This document shows, in pieces, positions 1-7,255 of a stretch of 7,831 nucleotides of DNA; the first letter of the stretch is position 1; every line of letters begins with the position of its first letter. Location of the stretch: positions 1 through 7,831 of the forward strand of contig JAAXQD010000044.1 in the NCBI GenBank assembly GCA_012974475.1, in the 5' to 3' direction. This DNA comes from Desulfobacterales bacterium (GTDB lineage: Bacteria > Desulfobacterota > Desulfobacteria > Desulfobacterales > UBA11574). Under the pieces are notes generated by a model. It ran no database searches, was not told the origin of the DNA, and worked only from the letters and a program-made list of their open reading frames with translations. The position numbers were made by a program, and so were the translations under genes.

Positions 1-48
1 ATCTAAAACAACCCGTTGCTGGAATCCATACAATAAGCGATTGTTATC

Positions 49-2181
49 ATGACCATTAGACGCGTCCTCATTTTCGCACCCATACTTCTCATTATGGTCT
101 TGTTGCAGTCGTATTTCTGGGTGCCGACCTACGAACAGCAAACAAGGGGCAATCCTGCGCGTCTTGCTGAATACATTGCCGGATCCATCGGTGATGCCAG
201 TCTTTTGAATCCCATACTTTCGGCGGATTCCGCCAGCAGCAGCATCGAAAGTCTCGTGTTTGAAGGCCTTATCGATCGGGACGAGCAACTGCGCTTCAGG
301 GGGCGGCTGGCCAAATCCTGGGAGGTTTTTGAAGAAGCTTTTTTTTATGTCAACCCATCCGCATCCATACCCGGTCTCGGCAAGGCAGACCCTCAAACCC
401 TAGCGGGCTTTGTGAGAGACGCGCAAAAAAAAAATCATGCTGCAGATCCGGGGCTTAAAGATTCTCTAAAACGCATCACTGAAATTTCCGTGCTCCCTCC
501 CAGAACCTTTTCGGTGACCCAGCCGTTCAAAGGTCCGGATACCGACACAGAAGAAACCATAGAAATCCGTGTCGCAGCACCCGCCAGAATCAAACTGGTT
601 CTCAATGGCGTCGACCAGGATTTTTTTCAAAACCTGTCCCACCTTCTGGGCAAAGATTATTTTGAGTCCTTTCACAGCAAAGACTATTTAAGCTCGCCGT
701 CTCAGCACGACAAAGAAAAATTGGCGGCATACGCCAAGGAACTGTTGCCGGCCACGGAACACAATCCGATCCTGCTGTTTAACCTCCGGCCCGGGGTAAG
801 GTTTCATGACGGCCACAGGGTTGAAGCCGATGATGTCAAATTTACCTATGAAGCCATCATGAATCCCAAAAATCTTTCGCCTCGCATTTCAGATTACGAG
901 CCGGTCAAAAGGGTTGAAGTTGTCGACCCGCTCACCGTTAAAATCGTATACAAACGACTCTATTCTCCTGCCATAGGCACCTGGGGCATGGGAATCCTCC
1001 CCGAACACCTGCTGAATTCAAAATCACTTGAAAAAGAAGCCTTGGGGCTGGGAAAAGACCCGAAAACTTTTTCCATGCGCCAGAGTACCTTCAACCGGCG
1101 CCCCATCGGATCCGGACCGTTCAAATTCCGTGAATGGAAGTCGGACCAGTACATCACCCTGGATCGTTTTAACGGCTACTGGGAAGGGCCGCCGAATTAT
1201 CAACGGTTTGTCTTTCGGATTATTCCCGATCTTTTGACCCAGGAAATGGAATTTTATGCCGGCACCATCGACAGCTATGGTGTTCAACCCCATCAGGTGA
1301 AACGCTTGGAAAAAGATCCTAAATTTCAAAGCTTTTCCGGTACCGCTTTCGGCTATACATATATCGGTTACAACATGAGACGAAAACCCTTTGATGATCC
1401 CCGTGTACGAAGGGCATTGGGAATGGCCATCGATGTCGACAAGATCATCAAATACGTGCTGTATGGCCAGGGAGAAAAAATCACGGGCCCTTTTGTCAAA
1501 CAGACCGATTATTATAACCACAAGCTCAATCCGCTTTCCTATGATCCCGAAGGTGCTTTAAAGCTTTTGGCGGCGGCCGGTTGGCAACGGAACAAGGACG
1601 GCTGGCTCGAAAAAGACGGCCAAAGGTTTAAATTCACGCTCATCACCAACAACGGCAACGATCTTCGAAAAGCCATACTGGCCATTGCCCAGAATGCATG
1701 GAAACAGATCGGCATCGATGTCCGGACCGATCTTTTGGAGTGGTCTGTTTTTATACAGAAACGGGTGAACAAAGCAGACTTTGATGCCTTGATTCTGGGA
1801 TGGCAGATGGGAATCGAACCCGATCTATATCAGATATGGCATTCGAGCCAGACACATCCATATCAGCTCAATTTTGTCAATTTTAAAAACAAAGACGCCG
1901 ATGATCTCATCATCAAGATACGCCAGGAATACAACCATAACCGACAGGTGGAATACTCCCGCAGGCTTCATGAAATTATTGCAAAAGAACAACCGTATAC
2001 TTTCCTTTATGTCGGAAAGTGGACCGCCGTTTTAGACAAGCGTATCGTCATAAAAGATGTCGATGATGCCGGAACCATCCGGTATGAAAAGATAGAACCC
2101 ACCCAGACCGGTGATTATAAGTTCTATTTCAACAAGTGGATAAAGCTTCCAACGGCCCCGAACTTTATGGATGAAGGATAG
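49..2181 (+). CDS. ABC transporter substrate-binding protein, family 5 (peptide/oligopeptide type), with large insertion
   Basis: Periplasmic ligand-capture subunit of a peptide-class ABC importer. Residues 1-5 are basic (MTIRR) and 6-25 are strongly hydrophobic, forming a signal or anchor helix. There is no cysteine in all 710 residues, so it cannot be a lipoprotein, and no obvious AXA cleavage site is visible; a retained membrane anchor is my inference. Family-5 landmarks: RLAKSWEV at 86-93, FNLRPGVRFHDG at 244-255, FNRRPIGSGPFKF at 348-360, FDDPRVRRALGMAID at 448-462 and GWQRNKDGW at 511-519. E. coli OppA and DppA are about 535-545 residues; the excess here is mostly a segment at about 97-238 inserted between two landmarks that are normally adjacent. 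The ATG at 49 has no Shine-Dalgarno sequence, but the hydrophobic N-terminus supports it. First gene of the operon seen here. The ligand cannot be read from sequence, so oppA, dppA or another symbol is not justified. Confidence 0.93.
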   Translation: MTIRRVLIFAPILLIMVLLQSYFWVPTYEQQTRGNPARLAEYIAGSIGDASLLNPILSADSASSSIESLVFEGLIDRDEQLRFRGRLAKSWEVFEEAFFYVNPSASIPGLGKADPQTLAGFVRDAQKKNHAADPGLKDSLKRITEISVLPPRTFSVTQPFKGPDTDTEETIEIRVAAPARIKLVLNGVDQDFFQNLSHLLGKDYFESFHSKDYLSSPSQHDKEKLAAYAKELLPATEHNPILLFNLRPGVRFHDGHRVEADDVKFTYEAIMNPKNLSPRISDYEPVKRVEVVDPLTVKIVYKRLYSPAIGTWGMGILPEHLLNSKSLEKEALGLGKDPKTFSMRQSTFNRRPIGSGPFKFREWKSDQYITLDRFNGYWEGPPNYQRFVFRIIPDLLTQEMEFYAGTIDSYGVQPHQVKRLEKDPKFQSFSGTAFGYTYIGYNMRRKPFDDPRVRRALGMAIDVDKIIKYVLYGQGEKITGPFVKQTDYYNHKLNPLSYDPEGALKLLAAAGWQRNKDGWLEKDGQRFKFTLITNNGNDLRKAILAIAQNAWKQIGIDVRTDLLEWSVFIQKRVNKADFDALILGWQMGIEPDLYQIWHSSQTHPYQLNFVNFKNKDADDLIIKIRQEYNHNRQVEYSRRLHEIIAKEQPYTFLYVGKWTAVLDKRIVIKDVDDAGTIRYEKIEPTQTGDYKFYFNKWIKLPTAPNFMDEG

Positions 2182-2184
2182 ACC

Positions 2185-3144
2185 ATGTTATCATTTATCG
2201 GACGAAGTTTTGTACAAAAAATAATCACCCTCTTTTTCGTCTCCATCGTTTCTTTTTTAATTATTCATCTTGCGCCGGGAAAGCCGAGCCAGGTCGATCC
2301 CATGAATCCAAAATTTACACCCGAGGTGGTGGAACGCTTTCGCAAAGAATTTCATCTGGATAAGCCGCTGTATGTCCAGTATGTCTACTTTTATCAGGAC
2401 CTGTTTACCGGAAAAACCGTATCATGGAAAGACAATCAATCGGTTCTTAAAAAAATTTGGGAACGATTTTTAAACAGCCTCCCCCTTTTTATTGTGGGAA
2501 CACTCCTAACCTGGACCCTTTCTTTCCCGGTGGGCATCCGGTCGGCCATTTTTAGGAAAGGTATCTTTGACCGAACCGCCACATTTTTATCTTACCTGCT
2601 GATTTCCATACCCGGATTCTTCTTCGCTTACGTTCTCATAATTTTTGTGGTGACCCGTTTCCATGTACCGGTTATCGGCATGGTAACATTCGGGATCGGA
2701 GACGCTTCCATCCCTTACATATTGATGGACAGGATCTGGCACATGCTCCTTCCCTCGGTCCTGGTTGCAACCGGCGGCATTGCAGTCCTTTCCAGGTATG
2801 TTCGAAGCCAGATGCTGGAAGTGGAAGGTCAGGACTATATTCGAACCGCCCGGGCCAAGGGACTTCCCCCGGAACAGGTCCACTATAAACATGCGCTCCG
2901 AAATGCGCTTCTGCCGTTCGTAACCATGTTCGGTCTGATTTTACCCGGTTTGATCGGGGGCTCGGTCATCATCGAATCCATCTTTTCCTGGCCCGGTATG
3001 GGCCGCATGGCCTATGAAGCGATTCTGGCCAGGGATTACCCGATTATCCTGACGGTTAATTTTGTTTCAGCCGTATTGGTGCTGGCCGGCACCTTTATAT
3101 CGGACCTTCTTTACCTAATTGTCGATCCGAGGATACGCCTGTAA
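2185..3144 (+). CDS. ABC transporter permease, OppB/DppB family
   Basis: One of the two inner-membrane subunits forming the translocation pore of the peptide importer. At 319 residues it is of normal family length. The N-terminus (MLSFIGRSFVQKI, then a hydrophobic helix at about 12-30 ending in HLAPG) is typical of the B subunit. Further hydrophobic segments lie at about 99-118, 131-157, 186-203, 246-266 and 286-312, giving the expected six helices. The EAA coupling loop that contacts the ATPase is at about 212-244 (EVEGQDYIRTARAKGL, then HALRNALLP), followed by the family motif ESIFSWPGMGR at 264-274 and the usual DPRIRL end. It starts 3 nt after the binding-protein stop, with AAGGA at 2174-2178 six bases upstream of the ATG. 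Its stop overlaps the next start in TAATG. Opp versus Dpp cannot be decided. Confidence 0.95.
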   Translation: MLSFIGRSFVQKIITLFFVSIVSFLIIHLAPGKPSQVDPMNPKFTPEVVERFRKEFHLDKPLYVQYVYFYQDLFTGKTVSWKDNQSVLKKIWERFLNSLPLFIVGTLLTWTLSFPVGIRSAIFRKGIFDRTATFLSYLLISIPGFFFAYVLIIFVVTRFHVPVIGMVTFGIGDASIPYILMDRIWHMLLPSVLVATGGIAVLSRYVRSQMLEVEGQDYIRTARAKGLPPEQVHYKHALRNALLPFVTMFGLILPGLIGGSVIIESIFSWPGMGRMAYEAILARDYPIILTVNFVSAVLVLAGTFISDLLYLIVDPRIRL

Positions 3145-4316
3145 TGAATCTCAATGAAACAACGGTTACCAAAGATTTCCATTTGGAGGAACCCCTGGCC
3201 CCGAAGCAGACGAGGTTGGAGGAATTCTGGCTTCTGTTCGGACAAAACCGGCTTGCCATTATGGGGCTGCTCATTTTTATCCTATTCTTCTGCTGCGCAA
3301 TCGCGGGTCTTTTCCTGACCTCAGGATCCAAGCCCATTTTCGATCCATCTTTGATCCGCCTCGAGGAAAAGCTGCGACCCCCTTTTTCAAAACCCAATCT
3401 CGACTTACTGGAACCAAACCAGGTTCCAACCTTGAATTTCTATCTGATGGGAACCGATGATCTGGGAAGAGATGTTTTTGCGAGAATGCTTCAAGGGGCA
3501 TGGGTTTCGCTGACCGTCGGTTTTGTCGCCGTCGGAATATCGGTACTCATCGGGATCTTCATGGGCGGAATTGCAGGCTACTTCGGACAACATTACATTA
3601 AAATAGACCACATTCTATGGACGTTATTTTTGGTTTCAGGAACAGGACTGGTACTTCTCGATGTTACCCTCTCCGGCGCAGCGCTTTTATTGCTCTGCCT
3701 GGCATACATCGTTTATGTTGTCTTGACCCGGCACAGATCCAGGAAAAAAGCACATTCATCATGGCGGGCAATGCTCCACACCAATGCGGTCTCCGTAGAC
3801 ACCCTGATCATGAGAATCGTGGATATTATGCTCTGCTTTCCGAGCTTTTTTCTGATTTTAACGGTGGTGGCGATTCTCCCTGCAAGCATCTACAATATTA
3901 TGATCGTCATCGGATTGACCAGCTGGATGGGGACGACGAGATTTGTCCGCGCTGAATTTCTCTCACTGAGGGAACAGGACTTCGTGGCGGCGGCAAAGGC
4001 GCTGGGCATCGGCAATTTCAGGATCATCTTTCGGCACATGATGCCCAATGCGGTCGCGCCGGTGCTGGTCTCTGCCACCATCGGTATCGCTTCCGCCATT
4101 TTGACAGAGGCCGGCTTGAGTTTTCTCGGGTTCGGAGTACCCCCGCCCAATGCCACCTGGGGCAATATCCTTTCCGGCGGCAAAAATTTCATTTTCGATG
4201 CCCCTTGGCTGACCTTTATCCCGGGGATCACCATATTGATCGTCGTGCTCTCTTTTAACCTTTTTGGTGAAGGTCTCAGGGATGCATTGAACCCGAAACT
4301 CAGAGAAAGACACTAA
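3144..4316 (+). CDS. ABC transporter permease, OppC/DppC family, with extra membrane hairpin
   Basis: Second pore subunit of the importer, pairing with the upstream B-type permease. OppC_N-like part: a soluble lead of about 35 residues, first helix at about 37-58, then the family motif MGTDDLGRDVFARMLQGA at 102-119. The next helix (about 121-147) ends at GYFGQ. In usual family members this runs almost directly into the D-LIMRIVD segment, which here begins only at 219. The intervening ~69 residues (about 149-217) hold two added hydrophobic stretches (about 157-173 and 178-195) and a basic run TRHRSRKK, which explains 390 residues against the usual ~300. The EAA loop is at about 271-305 (EQDFVAAAKALGIG, HMMPNAVAP). 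LSFLGFGVPPP at 325-335 and the C-terminal FNLFGEGLRDALNPK are classic. It overlaps the previous gene by 1 nt, with GAGGA at 3129-3133 as a plausible ribosome site. Confidence 0.95.
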   Translation: MNLNETTVTKDFHLEEPLAPKQTRLEEFWLLFGQNRLAIMGLLIFILFFCCAIAGLFLTSGSKPIFDPSLIRLEEKLRPPFSKPNLDLLEPNQVPTLNFYLMGTDDLGRDVFARMLQGAWVSLTVGFVAVGISVLIGIFMGGIAGYFGQHYIKIDHILWTLFLVSGTGLVLLDVTLSGAALLLLCLAYIVYVVLTRHRSRKKAHSSWRAMLHTNAVSVDTLIMRIVDIMLCFPSFFLILTVVAILPASIYNIMIVIGLTSWMGTTRFVRAEFLSLREQDFVAAAKALGIGNFRIIFRHMMPNAVAPVLVSATIGIASAILTEAGLSFLGFGVPPPNATWGNILSGGKNFIFDAPWLTFIPGITILIVVLSFNLFGEGLRDALNPKLRERH

Positions 4317-4345
4317 ACGATCGATGGAAAATCGAAGATTGACAC

Positions 4346-5362
4346 ATGACCCAGGACAAGCAACCCATGGCAGATGATAACAGACTGATTTCCGTACAAG
4401 GTTTAAAAGTATATTTTCGAAGCGGCCATGCATGTGCCCGTGCCGTGGACGGGGTCAGTTTCGAGGTCCGGAAAAAAGAGACGGTTTGTATTGTGGGTGA
4501 ATCCGGATGCGGAAAAACAGTCTCTGCCCTCAGCATCCTGGGCCTGGTTACCACGCCGCCCGGAGAAATCATCGACGGCCGAATCGTGTTCGCAGGACAA
4601 AATCTGTTGGAACTCAGCGAAAAAGAGATGCAAAAGATCCGGGGAAACCATATTGCCATGGTTTTTCAAGAACCTCTGACATCGCTGAATCCGGTCTTTA
4701 CCATCGGAGACCAGATCTCGGAAGCCGTCCGTATCCATAAAAAGATCGGGGCCGAATCCCTTCGTGAAAAATGTATTCGGCTCTTGAAGGACGTAGGAAT
4801 TCCCGCTCCCGAACAACGACTTGAAGACTATCCCCATCAGCTCAGCGGCGGTCAGAGACAACGGGTAATGATCGCAATGGCGCTGGCGTGTGACCCGGAT
4901 CTGATCATTGCAGATGAGCCGACCACCGCCCTTGACGTCACGGTCCAGGCGCAGATTCTCGAGCTTTTCGGGGCCATTCAGAAAAAACAGTCCATGTCGA
5001 TTCTATATATTACTCATGATCTCGGCGTCGTGGCCGCCATTGCCGATCGGGTTTATGTCATGTATGCCGGCATGATTGCGGAGCAGGGGAATACGGAACA
5101 AATCTTTCGTAATGCCCGGCATCCGTATACTCAGGGACTCCTTGCATCGCTTCCCAGCCTTTCGAAACGGGGCAAAAGACTTTACAGCATCCCCGGCTCG
5201 GTACCAAACCCGGCGTATAAGCCGGCGGGGTGCCCCTTTCATCCGAGGTGTCCCCATAAAGCGCCGAGCTGCTCTACAGAATATCCTAAAATGTGCGATT
5301 ACGGCCAGGGGCATCTGGCCCGCTGTCCGATACTGTTTCAAGATAAAGGTCATCATACTTAG
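4346..5362 (+). CDS. ABC transporter ATP-binding protein, OppD/DppD family
   Basis: Cytoplasmic ATPase subunit that, with the next gene product, powers the importer. All nucleotide-site elements are present: Walker A GESGCGKT at 51-58, Q-loop Gln108 in FQEPLTSLNP, signature LSGGQRQR at 166-173, Walker B LIIADE at 186-191, D-loop ALD at 195-197 and switch His224 in ITHD. The C-terminal oligopeptide-transporter extension starts at RHPYTQGLL (259-267) and carries cysteines C296, C302, C309 and C327 in CX5CX6CX17C spacing, plus C317. This pattern in D/F subunits is associated with a [4Fe-4S] site. Length (338) is normal. Start is uncertain: ATG 4346 has only a weak GAAG upstream, whereas the in-frame ATG at 4367 (residue 8) has AGGA at 4353-4356 ten bases before it. 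Alignable sequence begins after either, so function is unaffected. Confidence 0.95.
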   Translation: MTQDKQPMADDNRLISVQGLKVYFRSGHACARAVDGVSFEVRKKETVCIVGESGCGKTVSALSILGLVTTPPGEIIDGRIVFAGQNLLELSEKEMQKIRGNHIAMVFQEPLTSLNPVFTIGDQISEAVRIHKKIGAESLREKCIRLLKDVGIPAPEQRLEDYPHQLSGGQRQRVMIAMALACDPDLIIADEPTTALDVTVQAQILELFGAIQKKQSMSILYITHDLGVVAAIADRVYVMYAGMIAEQGNTEQIFRNARHPYTQGLLASLPSLSKRGKRLYSIPGSVPNPAYKPAGCPFHPRCPHKAPSCSTEYPKMCDYGQGHLARCPILFQDKGHHT

Positions 5363-6355
5363 ATGAATTCAAAAAATAGAAATAATCACATCATTCTTTG
5401 CGTTAAAGATTTGAAAAAATATTTTCCCATACGCAGAGGTTTTTTGCAGAAAATCTCCGGGTGGGTGAAAGCTGTGGACGGCGTCAGCTTTGAAATCGAA
5501 CGGGGAAAAACCATGGGCCTGGTGGGTGAAAGCGGCTGTGGAAAAACAACCGTCGCCCGACTGATTCTGAAGCTTTTGGCCCTTGATCAAGGAAAAATTA
5601 TTTACCAGGGACTCGATATCAGTGGATTTTCCGAAAAAGAGATGAGGCCCCACCGGAAAGAAATACAGATTGTTTTCCAGGACCCCTTCGGATCGCTGAA
5701 TCCCCGAATGACCGTTGGCCAGTCTGTGGAAGAAGGGTTGCGGATTCTTGGCATCAAAAGCCACACGATGCGCAAAGCCCGCCTTGAAAAACTCATGGAA
5801 ATGGTGGGCATGTCCCCGGACAGCACCGATCGGTATCCCCATGAATTCAGCGGGGGCCAGCGCCAGCGTATCGGCATTGCCCGAGCCTTGAGCGTAGAGC
5901 CGTCCTTCATCATATGCGATGAACCCATATCGGCCCTGGACGTCTCTATCCAGGCTCAGATCATTAACCTTTTAAAGGACTTGCAGGATCAACTGGGGTT
6001 AAGTTATCTTTTCATCTCCCATGACCTTAATGTGGTGGGCTATCTGTGCAACACCATCGCTGTGATGTACATGGGACAGGTCATGGAGTATGCATCTGCT
6101 GAAGAAATTTTTGACAACCCGCATCATCCCTATACCCAGTCATTGCTCGCTGCGATTCCCGATTCCGGGCCGGGAAAAAAATTGGAGCCTACGCTTTTAA
6201 AAGAGGATGCTTTCGATTCCTCGGCGGCGCTCCAAGGATGTAAATACCGGTCTATGTGTTCCATTGAAGCGCCCCGCTGCCGGAAAGAGCAGGTCCTTTT
6301 CGAAAAAATTGGGGAAGGACATTTTGCCAGATGCTGGAAAGCAATGAAAAAATGA
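5363..6355 (+). CDS. ABC transporter ATP-binding protein, OppF/DppF family
   Basis: Second cytoplasmic ATPase of the importer, predicted to heterodimerise with the D-type subunit. Typical F-type opening: VKDLKKYFPIRRG, then VKAVDGVSFEI. Walker A GESGCGKT is at 55-62, Q-loop Gln106 in FQDPFGSLNPR, signature FSGGQRQR at 162-169, Walker B FIICDE at 182-187, ALD at 191-193 and switch His220 in ISHD, so both composite ATP sites should be competent. The C-terminal extension begins at HHPYTQSLL (254-262) and ends with C293, C299, C306 and C324, exactly the same CX5CX6CX17C spacing as the upstream partner. Length (330) is normal. The start codon directly abuts the preceding TAG, with AAAGG at 5345-5349 somewhat far upstream, suggesting translational coupling. 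Last gene of the transporter operon. No strong intrinsic terminator follows, so some read-through into the next gene is possible. Confidence 0.95.
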   Translation: MNSKNRNNHIILCVKDLKKYFPIRRGFLQKISGWVKAVDGVSFEIERGKTMGLVGESGCGKTTVARLILKLLALDQGKIIYQGLDISGFSEKEMRPHRKEIQIVFQDPFGSLNPRMTVGQSVEEGLRILGIKSHTMRKARLEKLMEMVGMSPDSTDRYPHEFSGGQRQRIGIARALSVEPSFIICDEPISALDVSIQAQIINLLKDLQDQLGLSYLFISHDLNVVGYLCNTIAVMYMGQVMEYASAEEIFDNPHHPYTQSLLAAIPDSGPGKKLEPTLLKEDAFDSSAALQGCKYRSMCSIEAPRCRKEQVLFEKIGEGHFARCWKAMKK

Positions 6356-6413
6356 AGCGCCCCGCCGAAAGGGAGCAGGGTATAAAAAACCAGATCTCCC
6401 GAGTGCTTGTGGG

Positions 6414-6439
6414 CCAAGTTGTTATATAACGCCAACTGG
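6414..6439. promoter_or_regulatory. Imperfect inverted repeat overlapping the crotonase-gene promoter (candidate operator)
   Basis: Arms CCA-A-GTTG (6414-6421) and CAAC-TGG (6433-6439) flank a perfect 10-base palindrome GTTATATAAC (6421-6430). The dyad is offset by small bulges (an extra A on the left, CG on the right). It covers the -35 hexamer and almost the whole spacer of the predicted promoter, the usual place for a repressor site. That a TetR-, FadR- or GntR-type acyl-CoA-responsive regulator binds is speculation; no regulator gene is in the window. Confidence 0.35.
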
Positions 6440-6446
6440 ATATAAT
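6419..6446 (+). promoter_or_regulatory. Predicted sigma70-type promoter for the crotonase gene
   Basis: A -35 candidate TTGTTA (6419-6424) and a perfect consensus -10 TATAAT (6441-6446) are separated by 16 bases. A transcript would start near 6453 and give a leader of about 20 nt that contains the strong ribosome site. This is the best promoter-like sequence in the window and lies in the only sizeable gap between the transporter operon and the next gene, suggesting independent transcription. Confidence 0.6.
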
Positions 6447-6458
6447 TTTTGCTGTCAC

Positions 6459-6465
6459 AAGGAGG
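6459..6465 (+). promoter_or_regulatory. Strong Shine-Dalgarno that fixes a GTG start at 6473
   Basis: AAGGAGG is followed by a 7-base spacer and GTG at 6473. A longer reading frame opens with TTG at 6449, but that codon lies at or before the predicted transcription start, has no ribosome site, and would translate the Shine-Dalgarno itself as residues 4-6. Confidence 0.85.
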
Positions 6466-6472
6466 ATCAATC

Positions 6473-7255
6473 GTGGAACCTGTATTGCTGGAAAAAGACG
6501 GACCCATCGCATGGCTTACCTTAAATCGTCCGGAAAAGCGGAATGCACTCTCTCTGGAATTAATGGGCGACATGCTCCATAAACTTAACACGGTCGCACA
6601 GGATCAGGATGTCCGGGTGGTGGTCATAAAAGGAAACGGTCCGGCGTTCTGCGCAGGGCATGATCTTGGAGAAATGGTGGGTACCGATTTGGATATCCAG
6701 CATTTTAACCATTTGTTTTCGGTATGCGCTCAAATGATGCAAAGGCTTCAAAAACTGCCCCAGCCGGTTATTGCTCAGGTTCACGGCATTGCAACGGCAG
6801 CAGGGTGTCAGCTGGTTGCGGCCTGCGATCTGGCCATTGCAGAAACCGGAACTCAATTTGCCACACCGGGGGTCAAAATAGGCCTTTTCTGTACCACCCC
6901 GGCAGTACCGCTGGTTCGGATTATCGGAAAACGAAGAGCCCTAGAAATGCTGTTGACAGGGCGTTTTATCTCGGCCGAGGACGCCGAAAAGTACGGGCTG
7001 ATCAACAGGATCGTCCCCCCGGAGAACCTCACCGAAAAGACCCGAAGTCTAGCAATGGAAATCGCTCAATACAGCCGGTACACGCTCGCTTTTGGAAAAG
7101 ACACTTTTTACAAGCAGGTCGATCTCGATATGAGATCTGCTTACGATTATGCAACCCATGCAATTGCCATAAACTGCGTTGATGAAGATGCCCAGGAGGG
7201 TATGCTGGCGTTTCTTGAAAAGCGGAAGGCCAAGTGGAAAAATCGGCATGAATAA
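6473..7255 (+). CDS. Enoyl-CoA hydratase/isomerase (crotonase) family protein, ECHDC3-like
   Basis: Crotonase-fold protein of 260 residues from the GTG start, normal family length, soluble, with no signal peptide. Family landmarks: LTLNRPEKRNALS at 15-27, oxyanion-hole segment AFCAGHDLGEM at 58-68, AQVHGIATAAGCQL at 101-114, QFATPGVKIGLF at 128-139 and LTGRFISAEDAEKYGLI at 161-177, with a C-terminal FLEKRKAKW. The pattern FATPGVKIGLFCTTPAVPL and the GKDTFYKQ segment resemble the ECHDC3 branch rather than classical FadB/EchA hydratases. By alignment from memory, the two catalytic glutamates of rat mitochondrial hydratase (E144 and E164) correspond to Gln113 and Gly133, so ordinary hydration of enoyl-CoA is doubtful although acyl-CoA binding is likely. 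The reaction is therefore unassigned. It has its own promoter, is convergent with rpsI, and shows no functional tie to the upstream transporter. Confidence 0.9.
   Translation: MEPVLLEKDGPIAWLTLNRPEKRNALSLELMGDMLHKLNTVAQDQDVRVVVIKGNGPAFCAGHDLGEMVGTDLDIQHFNHLFSVCAQMMQRLQKLPQPVIAQVHGIATAAGCQLVAACDLAIAETGTQFATPGVKIGLFCTTPAVPLVRIIGKRRALEMLLTGRFISAEDAEKYGLINRIVPPENLTEKTRSLAMEIAQYSRYTLAFGKDTFYKQVDLDMRSAYDYATHAIAINCVDEDAQEGMLAFLEKRKAKWKNRHE

Noticed and set aside
30..44. ACAAT-AAGCG-ATTGT inverted repeat before the first gene
   Set aside because: Short, AT-rich and not associated with a promoter; expected by chance.
1024..1521. 165-codon open frame on the minus strand inside the binding-protein gene
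   Set aside because: Fully antisense to a confidently identified gene, with no recognisable domain; open by chance.
4321..4335. Small inverted repeat TCGAT-GGAAA-ATCGA between the permease C and ATPase D genes
   Set aside because: Only a 5-bp stem with no T run; too weak to call a terminator or processing site.
3963..4433. 156-codon minus-strand frame spanning the permease C/ATPase D junction
   Set aside because: Overlaps two well-supported genes, resembles no family and has no ribosome site that I can see.
5369..5842. 157-codon open frame on the minus strand inside the F-type ATPase gene
   Set aside because: Antisense to conserved Walker A and Q-loop coding sequence; the product is low-information and His/Phe-rich, typical of a shadow frame.
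6371..6400. GGGAG...CTCCC pair after the F-type ATPase gene as a possible terminator
   Set aside because: A 5-bp stem with a 20-base loop and no T tract; not a credible intrinsic terminator.
6449..6472. TTG start giving an eight-residue longer crotonase
   Set aside because: It would place the strong AAGGAGG inside the coding region; GTG 6473 has ideal spacing and yields the usual family N-terminus.
6724..7182. 152-codon plus-strand frame inside the crotonase gene
   Set aside because: Different frame of a clear crotonase; the product lacks any domain character.
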